A stretch of 45,803 nt of DNA from Mesorhizobium sp. 65-26 (GTDB taxonomy: Bacteria > Pseudomonadota > Alphaproteobacteria > Rhizobiales > Rhizobiaceae): NCBI GenBank assembly GCA_001899205.1, contig MKVL01000033.1, forward strand, positions 1 to 45,803. The letters are read 5' to 3'. The notes beneath the pieces are model-generated. The model was given only the letters and a program-made list of their open reading frames with translations. It did no database searches and was not told the DNA's origin. This document shows positions 39,681-45,803 of this stretch, piece after piece (position 1 is the stretch's first letter; each line of letters opens with the position of its first letter). The translations under genes and the position numbers were made by a program.

Positions 39681-40886
39681 TCAGACCGGCTTGAACGCCA
39701 GCACCGCGTTGGTGCCGCCGAAGGCAAAGCCGTTGCTGATCGCCGCGCGCACCTTGCGCTCGCGCGCCACGTTCGGCGTCACGTCGAGGTCGCAATCGGG
39801 ATCAGGCTCGCGGTAATTGGCTGTCGGCGGCACGACGCCTTCGCGGATGGCCATCACGCAGGCAATCAGCTCCAGGGCGCCCGAGGCGCCGAGGCAGTGG
39901 GCATGCATCGACTTGGTCGACGACACCGAGAGCTTGCCGGAATGCTCGCCGAACACGCGCTTGATCGCCGCGGTCTCGATCTGGTCGTTGGCCTTGGTGC
40001 CGGTTCCGTGCGCGTTGAGGTAGTCGACGTCCTCGGGATTGAGGCCGGCATCGGCGAGGCAGGCGCGCATGGCCGCCTCGGGCCCTTCGATGGTCGGCGC
40101 CACGATGTCGGAAGCGTCGGCGGAAAAGCCGGCGCCGACGATCTCGGCGAGGATTTCGGCGCCGCGCGCGCTGGCATGCTCGTAGCTTTCCAGCACGGCC
40201 ATGCCGGCGCCTTCGCCGAGCACGAGGCCCTGGCGGTCGGCCGAGAAGGGGCGGCACGTATCGGGCGACAGCACCCGCAGGGCTTCCCATGCCTTCAGAA
40301 TGCCCCACACCAGCGGCGCGTCGGTACCGCCGGCGAGCATGACGTCGGCGCGGCCGAGCCTGATCTGGTCGACAGCGGAGGCGATGGCGTGGTTCGAGGA
40401 CGAGCACGCCGAGGTCACGCCGAAGACCGGGCCGCGCAGGCCGAGATTCATCGACACCTGGCCGGCGGCGGCGCCAGGCATCACCTTCGGCACCGTGAAG
40501 ATGCCGGCGCGGTTGCGCCCTTCGAGCAGGATGGCGCGATAGTTTTCCTCGATCGCCTCCCAGCCGCACACGCCGACGCCGACGATGGCGCCCGTACGGA
40601 ACGAGTTCGCGTCATCGACCTGCAGGCCGGCCTGTGCGGCCGCTTCCCGCGCGGCGATCGCCGCCAGCAGGCTGAAGCGGTCCATCGACACAAGTCGCTT
40701 GCGGTCGATACCGTGATCGGGCAGCGCCTTGATCTCCGAGCCGACCCTGATCTTCAGGTCGTGGAGTTCCGAGGTGACGGGGCCGATGGCGGAACGGCCG
40801 GCGCGCATTTCCGCCCAGATCGCGGAAGCATCGGTGCCAAGCCCACAGATACCGCCAATGCCGGTGATGACGACGCGTCTGCTCAT
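39681..40886 (-). CDS. NodE-like beta-ketoacyl-ACP synthase (KAS II fold)
   Basis: The 401-residue condensing enzyme has nucleophile Cys161 ([10 protein letters not shown]), His293 (NAHGTGT), Lys325 and His330 ([12 protein letters not shown]) and the C-terminal [11 protein letters not shown]. It lengthens an acyl-ACP by two carbons. It directly follows a NodF-like ACP gene with no gap (stop then ATG), the same order as nodF-nodE of rhizobia. A housekeeping fabF is usually located with other fab genes. Here only the ACP is present, so a specialised fatty acid is likely. Whether it acts in symbiosis cannot be told; no nod box was seen nearby. Confidence 0.92.
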   Translation of the reverse strand: MSRRVVITGIGGICGLGTDASAIWAEMRAGRSAIGPVTSELHDLKIRVGSEIKALPDHGIDRKRLVSMDRFSLLAAIAAREAAAQAGLQVDDANSFRTGAIVGVGVCGWEAIEENYRAILLEGRNRAGIFTVPKVMPGAAAGQVSMNLGLRGPVFGVTSACSSSNHAIASAVDQIRLGRADVMLAGGTDAPLVWGILKAWEALRVLSPDTCRPFSADRQGLVLGEGAGMAVLESYEHASARGAEILAEIVGAGFSADASDIVAPTIEGPEAAMRACLADAGLNPEDVDYLNAHGTGTKANDQIETAAIKRVFGEHSGKLSVSSTKSMHAHCLGASGALELIACVMAIREGVVPPTANYREPDPDCDLDVTPNVARERKVRAAISNGFAFGGTNAVLAFKPV

Positions 40887-41141
40887 TCAGGCTTTCTTCG
40901 CGATCAGAGCGCGAACCGCCTCGACCATGTCGCCGACGTTCTTCAGGTTGGCCCAGGCGTCGACCGTGTTCATCTCGATCTCGATGCCATATTCTTCCTC
41001 GAGATCGAAGATGATCTCGGTCAGTTCCAGCGAATGGATGCCAAGCGCCCCGAGTTCGGTGCTGGTGGTGATCGCCTCGCCGCCCGGTTCGGCGTGGGCC
41101 TTGATCTTCGCGATGATGTCGTCCGCCAGCTGGTCAGCCAT
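40887..41141 (-). CDS. NodF-like acyl carrier protein
   Basis: The 84-residue acidic helical protein has a candidate phosphopantetheine site LGIHSLEL with Ser37. In ordinary ACPs that motif is DSL, and here Asp is replaced by His36. The C-terminal part EMNTVDAWANLKNVGDMVEAVRALI strongly resembles NodF, by memory of that family. It would carry a specialised acyl chain for the adjacent NodE-like enzyme. The ATG is preceded by GGGGAAGAAACC. Since the serine stays, modification by a holo-ACP synthase is plausible, but the His change may alter partner recognition. Confidence 0.9.
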   Translation of the reverse strand: MADQLADDIIAKIKAHAEPGGEAITTSTELGALGIHSLELTEIIFDLEEEYGIEIEMNTVDAWANLKNVGDMVEAVRALIAKKA

Positions 41142-41349
41142 TCGGTTTCTTCCCCAAATCTGTCGTTCTCCGACGCCAACTGCGCAGCGCCCTTCGACCT
41201 CGGTATCAAGCCGCCATCGTCGCCTCTGAACCTCCGTCAGGCGTGCATGACCGTGCCAAGGTGGCTCCCTCTATAGAAACGGAAACGCTTTCAAGCAACA
41301 AGCTATATATCGACAATGCTGCCGGAGAGCTTAACGTTGGGTGGTGGAC
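41142..41349. promoter_or_regulatory. divergent region, NodF-like ACP and ureD
   Basis: These 208 bases lie between divergent genes. On the plus strand CTATAT (41303-41308) resembles a rhizobial -10. On the minus strand CTATAG (41271-41276) with TTGCTT 16 bases upstream (41293-41298) is a candidate ACP promoter. The local AT-rich patch suits promoters, though no full match was found. Confidence 0.35.
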
Positions 41350-42186
41350 ATGACGATGCATGACGGGATTCTGGCCCAGGCGGCGCAGCGCGTTGCCGGT
41401 ACGGCCCGGCTCGCCTGCGGGGAAATCGACGGCCGCACACGGCTCCGCCGGCTCTACCAGGACGGCTCGGCCAAGATTCGCATGCCGGCTGTCAATGGCG
41501 ATCCGCTGGAAGCCGTGCTGATCAACACAGCCGGCGGCCTGACCGGCGGTGACCGTCTCGCCTGGGAGGTGGATGTCGGCGCCGGCGCGGCGGCCGTCAT
41601 CACCACCCAGGCTTGCGAGAAGGTCTATCGCGCCAGCTCCGGCCATGCCGGGGTGCGGGTCGGGCTGAACGTCGGCGAGGGCGCCTGGATCGCCTGGCTG
41701 CCGCAGGAAACCATTGTGTTCGACCGCTCGGCCTTCGCGCGCACGCTCGACGTCGATCTCGCGCCAGGCGCCGAGGCGCTGCTGCTTGAAGCCACCGTCT
41801 TCGGTCGCCTCGCCATGGGCGAGCGCACGACGCATGGCCGGTTCCATGACCGCTGGCGCGTGCGGCGGCGCGGCGAACTGATCCACGCCGAGGATTTTCG
41901 AATCGGGCCGGATATCGCGGGGACGCTCGGTCGTCCGGCCGTCGCCGATGGCGCTGCCGCTGTGGCGACGGTGCTGCTGGTTTCGCCGCGCGCGGAAGAC
42001 TTGCTCGACCGGGTTCGCGGCATCGTCGGCGACGATGGCGGGGTCAGCGCCTGGAGTGTCGGCGGATCTGGCAAGCTTCTTGCGAGGCTCCGCGCTGGGG
42101 ACGGCTACAGCCTGCGCAAGCGGCTGGTGCCGCTCGTCGAATTGCTCAACGGACGGGCGGGCCTGCCCAAATTGTGGTCACTGTGA
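41350..42186 (+). CDS. ureD: urease accessory protein UreD
   Basis: The 278-residue protein has the UreD/UreH pattern: [37 protein letters not shown] and [22 protein letters not shown]. It is a chaperone that binds apo-urease with UreF and UreG for nickel insertion. The start is taken at ATG 41350; GTGs at 41341/41344 and an ATG at 41356 are alternatives. It heads the urease cluster, 16 bases before ureA. Confidence 0.93.
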   Translation: MTMHDGILAQAAQRVAGTARLACGEIDGRTRLRRLYQDGSAKIRMPAVNGDPLEAVLINTAGGLTGGDRLAWEVDVGAGAAAVITTQACEKVYRASSGHAGVRVGLNVGEGAWIAWLPQETIVFDRSAFARTLDVDLAPGAEALLLEATVFGRLAMGERTTHGRFHDRWRVRRRGELIHAEDFRIGPDIAGTLGRPAVADGAAAVATVLLVSPRAEDLLDRVRGIVGDDGGVSAWSVGGSGKLLARLRAGDGYSLRKRLVPLVELLNGRAGLPKLWSL

Positions 42187-42202
42187 GTTCGCGGGAAAAC
42201 GC

Positions 42203-42505
42203 ATGAACCTGACGCCGAGGGAAAAGGACAAGCTGCTCATCGCCATGGCGGCGATGGTGGCGCGCAAGCGGCTGGAGCGCGGCGTCAAGCTCAACCATCC
42301 CGAAGCGATCGCGCTGATCACCGATTTCGTCGTCGAAGGCGCCCGCGACGGCCGCCCCGTCGCCGAGCTGATGGAGGCGGGCGCGCATGTCGTCACACGC
42401 GCCCAGGTCATGGAGGGCATCGCCGAGATGATCCACGACGTCCAGGTCGAGGCGACGTTTCCCGACGGCACCAAGTTGGTGACCGTCCACGAGCCGATCA
42501 GGTGA
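42203..42505 (+). CDS. ureA: urease subunit gamma
   Basis: The 100-residue protein is a textbook Ure[66 protein letters not shown]. It is the small structural subunit of the urease trimer. The ATG at 42203 gives the family start, and the longer upstream frame overlaps ureD. The next gene (DUF1272) starts 12 bases later. Confidence 0.96.
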   Translation: MNLTPREKDKLLIAMAAMVARKRLERGVKLNHPEAIALITDFVVEGARDGRPVAELMEAGAHVVTRAQVMEGIAEMIHDVQVEATFPDGTKLVTVHEPIR

Positions 42506-42517
42506 GGAGAAGGACCG

Positions 42518-42772
42518 ATGCTGGAGCTCAGGCCCAATTGCGAATGCTGCGACAAGGATCTTCCGCCGGAGGCGGCGGACGCCCTTATCTGCACCTTCGA
42601 ATGCACCTTTTGCGCCGATTGCGCCGAGACCGTGCTGGGCGGCGTCTGCCCCAATTGCGGTGGCAATTTCTCGGCGCGCCCGATCCGGCCCGCCGCCATG
42701 CTGAAGAAATATCCAGCCTCGACCCGGCGCGTGCTCAAGGCCGAAGGCTGCGGCCCGCGCCGCGCCGCCTAG
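42518..42772 (+). CDS. DUF1272 Cys-rich zinc-binding-like protein
   Basis: The 84-residue protein has CECCDKDLP, then CTFECTFCADCAE and CPNCGGNF. These many paired cysteines suggest a zinc-ribbon type fold, as in the DUF1272 family. Function is not known. It lies inside the urease gene cluster, between ureA and the hupE/ureJ gene. A metal-related role, such as nickel or zinc handling for urease, is possible but unproven. Confidence 0.9.
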   Translation: MLELRPNCECCDKDLPPEAADALICTFECTFCADCAETVLGGVCPNCGGNFSARPIRPAAMLKKYPASTRRVLKAEGCGPRRAA

Positions 42773-42822
42773 ACCCGGCCTTTTTGAACCAGACCCAGCC
42801 TGTTGAAAGGAAAGGCACTGCC

Positions 42823-43416
42823 ATGATTTCCGCCTCGACGAAACGCACCGCCCTTGCCGCGCTTCTGCTTCTTGCGGCGGCAATGCCGGCCTATGCCCAT
42901 GTCGGCGCCGGCGTCACCTCTTCCTTCACGGCAGGCTTCGGCCATCCGCTGTCCGGCCTCGACCACCTGACCGTGATGATCGCCGTCGGCCTGTGGGCGG
43001 CCATGAAAGGCGGCAGGGCCGTGTGGGCCTGGCCGCTTGCCTTTGTCGGCGTCATGCTCGCGGGCGGCGCGCTCGGCATGCTGCAGGTGCCGATGCCGTT
43101 CGTCGAGCCTGCCATTCTCGCTTCCGTGGTGACGCTCGGCCTGCTGGTGGCGCTGGCCATCGACCTTCCCGTCTCGGCCGGCGTCGCCATCATCGGCCTC
43201 TTCGCCCTGTTCCATGGCCATGCGCATGGCACGGAAGTGCCGGAAAATGCAGGCGGGCTGGAATACATGGCGGGGTTTGCCGTCGCCACGGCCCTTCTCC
43301 ATGCCGTGGGCATCGCGGCCGCGCTCGGCCTCGGGCTTCGGTTCCGTGGCCTTGCGCGGGCCGCCGGCGCCGCCTGCGCGGCGGTCGGCGTCGGCCTTGC
43401 CTTCGGTATGTTGTGA
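42823..43416 (+). CDS. ureJ: HupE/UreJ family membrane protein
   Basis: The 197-residue protein starts with a signal-like segment, then the HupE/UreJ core with [31 protein letters not shown] and [14 protein letters not shown]. It has about five or six transmembrane helices and several conserved His/Asp residues. The family is thought to move nickel (or cobalt) into the cell for hydrogenase or urease. The ATG at 42823 follows AAGG at nine bases. Its place in the urease cluster supports nickel uptake for urease. Confidence 0.92.
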   Translation: MISASTKRTALAALLLLAAAMPAYAHVGAGVTSSFTAGFGHPLSGLDHLTVMIAVGLWAAMKGGRAVWAWPLAFVGVMLAGGALGMLQVPMPFVEPAILASVVTLGLLVALAIDLPVSAGVAIIGLFALFHGHAHGTEVPENAGGLEYMAGFAVATALLHAVGIAAALGLGLRFRGLARAAGAACAAVGVGLAFGML

Positions 43417-43423
43417 GGGCGCG

Positions 43424-43729
43424 ATGATTCCCGGTGAAATCATTGCCGCCAAGGGCGAGATCGAGCTCAACAAGGGCTTGCGGACCGTGACGTTGAAGGT
43501 CGCCAACAGCGGCGACCGTCCGATCCAGGTCGGCAGCCACTACCATTTCTACGAAACCAATGCGGGGCTGAAGTTCGATCGCGAACTGGCGCGTGGCATG
43601 CGCCTCGACATCGCCGCCGGCACCGCCATGCGCTTCGAGCCGGGGCAGGAGCGCGACGTGACGCTCGTGCCGCTCGGCGGCGGCCGGGAGGTCTATGGCT
43701 TCCAGCGCAAGGTGATGGGGAAGTTGTGA
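43424..43729 (+). CDS. ureB: urease subunit beta
   Basis: The 101-residue protein is Ure[57 protein letters not shown]. It forms the urease trimer with UreA and UreC. The start lies seven bases after the ureJ stop. In this cluster it is separated from ureC by a small reversed gene. Confidence 0.96.
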   Translation: MIPGEIIAAKGEIELNKGLRTVTLKVANSGDRPIQVGSHYHFYETNAGLKFDRELARGMRLDIAAGTAMRFEPGQERDVTLVPLGGGREVYGFQRKVMGKL

Positions 43730-43828
43730 GGCAAGCCTGCGCGCTTCAATCACTTGAGGGGCCTGGCGGTCGCACGGACTTGGCGACGCGAAATGATGGC
43801 TCCTGGCCGAGGCTCTGCCCGGCAACGC

Positions 43829-43859
43829 CGCTGGCGGACCCGGAACGGGTCCGCCAGCG
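43829..43859. terminator. 14-bp perfect hairpin between convergent genes
   Basis: Bases 43829-43842 and 43846-43859 are perfect complements (core GGCGGACCC/GGGTCCGCC) with a GAA loop. It lies between ureB and the convergent reversed gene, eight bases from the latter's stop. It is very stable and likely works as a terminator or mRNA end barrier for both, though no T-run is visible on either side. Confidence 0.65.
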
Positions 43860-43866
43860 CGTCCTG

Positions 43867-44250
43867 TCAGCTCGCTTTCTTGGTGATAAGGGTCAGCGAG
43901 CCATTCGGTTCCATGCTGGCGGCGATCACCTGCGCCGAGGTCATTCCCTTGGCCTCGAGGGCCGATTTCACCTTGGGCGTGGCATCGATCGAACTGCGCA
44001 GCTTCTGCAGGCCGGCGTCGCCGCGCTGCGCGACCACCTGGTTGACCTGGGTCTGCGTCGCTTCCGGCAGTTCCTTGATGTCCACGATGGTGACGCTTTG
44101 GATCGCGGGCGCGGCCGATTCGGCCTTCGGCGTGGCCGGGGCGGGAGCGGCTGGCGGCGTGCCGGGCTGAAGCGTGGGCTGCTGCTGCGCGCCGGCGGCG
44201 CCCGCCATCATCAGCGTGGCGGCCGTGGCGAAAAGTATCGTCTTGCGCAT
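43867..44250 (-). CDS. small secreted protein inside the urease cluster
   Basis: The 127-residue protein has a signal peptide (MRKTILFATAATLMMAGAAGAQ), then a Pro/Ala-rich linker (about residues 23-50), and a compact helical end with IQSVTIVDIKELPEATQTQVNQVVAQRGDAGLQKLRSSIDATPKVKSALEAKGMTSAQVIAASMEPNG. I do not recognise a named family. The final part looks like a small periplasmic fold. It is encoded on the opposite strand between ureB and ureC, with AAGGA before the ATG at 44250. It probably does not share the urease transcript. Confidence 0.8.
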   Translation of the reverse strand: MRKTILFATAATLMMAGAAGAQQQPTLQPGTPPAAPAPATPKAESAAPAIQSVTIVDIKELPEATQTQVNQVVAQRGDAGLQKLRSSIDATPKVKSALEAKGMTSAQVIAASMEPNGSLTLITKKAS

Positions 44251-44332
44251 GGATATTCCTTCCATCGGTTTGGCAAACGGTCGTCTGACCCCGCGCGCCG
44301 CCTGATCGGAACGCCCAAATGGGTATGCAAAG

Positions 44333-44373
44333 TGTCGCCGGGTGGGTCATTGCGTGACCATTGGATGGCGACA
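44333..44373 (+). promoter_or_regulatory. nested inverted repeats upstream of ureC
   Basis: TGTCGCC (44333-44339) and GGCGACA (44367-44373) form an outer 7-base inverted repeat. Inside it GGTCA (44345-44349) and TGACC (44355-44359) form a second repeat with a 5-base spacer. It lies 47 bases before the ureC start and between divergent genes, so it could be an operator or a leader hairpin. Confidence 0.4.
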
Positions 44374-44420
44374 ATGTGCGGCTCGTTTTCAATCCCCTCC
44401 AGTTTCGGGAGCAACCGCTG

Positions 44421-45803
<1,383 letters not shown>

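Noticed and set aside
39639-41276. Plus-strand frame of 545 codons opposite the ketosynthase and ACP
   Set aside because: It is antisense to two well-recognised genes, shows no domain, and its low-complexity pattern fits a shadow.
39681-41349. Nod box upstream of the NodF-like ACP gene
   Set aside because: I looked for the conserved ATC-N9-GAT type pattern in the spacer and did not find a convincing match.

Overview
The window is high-GC DNA packed with long reading frames. Its gene content (chromosomal urease genes, a NodF/NodE-like acyl carrier protein and ketosynthase pair, rhizobial-type siderophore uptake, many ABC importers) points to an alphaproteobacterium of the order Hyphomicrobiales (Rhizobiales), most likely Mesorhizobium or a close Phyllobacteriaceae relative. 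This is inferred from gene content and style only. No plasmid, phage, insertion sequence, rRNA or CRISPR feature was seen. One tRNA-Arg(CCG) is present.

Layout, left to right. (1) 173-952 (-): a metallo-beta-lactamase-fold lactonase-like protein. (2) 1163-5728 (+): a complete BMP-type (nucleoside-like) ABC importer. (3) 5795-17855 (-): thirteen closely packed same-strand genes, transcribed acoA-acoB-acoC-VOC protein-two permeases-amino-acid binding protein-diaminopropionate ammonia-lyase-SDR-M20 hydrolase-SDR-gamma-glutamyltransferase-like protein-small GlcG-like protein. A divergent Lrp/AsnC regulator sits at 18012-18470. This looks like one catabolic regulon for an imported amino-acid-like compound, and it is the most interesting part of the window. 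(4) 18556-22076 (+): a DctB/FixL-type sensor kinase, a FixJ-type regulator, a secreted HbpS/GlcG-like protein with a perfect palindrome and an SD-overlapping hairpin upstream, and a periplasmic ankyrin protein. (5) 22091-23116 (-): an MDR oxidoreductase. (6) 23621-27589 (+): an orphan sugar-type binding protein and two amidase-signature enzymes behind a 504-base intergenic region with two palindromes. (7) 27710-29366: a small membrane protein, the tRNA and a DUF1003 protein. (8) 29498-34489: a siderophore uptake cassette (TonB receptor, a 125-residue unknown protein, an RhtX/FptX-like MFS permease) with a divergent AraC regulator. (9) 34495-39483: housekeeping or accessory genes (D-Ala-D-Ala carboxypeptidase lipoprotein, mutarotase-like protein, RibD/DHFR-like reductase, P-loop kinase, Lys/Ala-rich basic protein, GST). 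(10) 39681-41141 (-): a NodE-like ketosynthase and NodF-like ACP. (11) 41350 to the right edge: ureD-ureA-DUF1272-hupE/ureJ-ureB, a small reversed periplasmic gene, then ureC, which is cut by the window edge.

The genes work in modules. The thirteen-gene block combines uptake (polar amino-acid ABC importer), amide or gamma-glutamyl hydrolysis (M20, GGT-like), C-N lysis (PLP ammonia-lyase), redox steps (two SDRs) and a TPP/lipoyl complex that would deliver acyl-CoA. The siderophore block covers outer-membrane and inner-membrane uptake plus regulation. The urease block would release ammonia from urea. Start codons were chosen from Shine-Dalgarno spacing, overlap with neighbours and family length. 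Several differ from the longest possible frame, and this is stated per gene.
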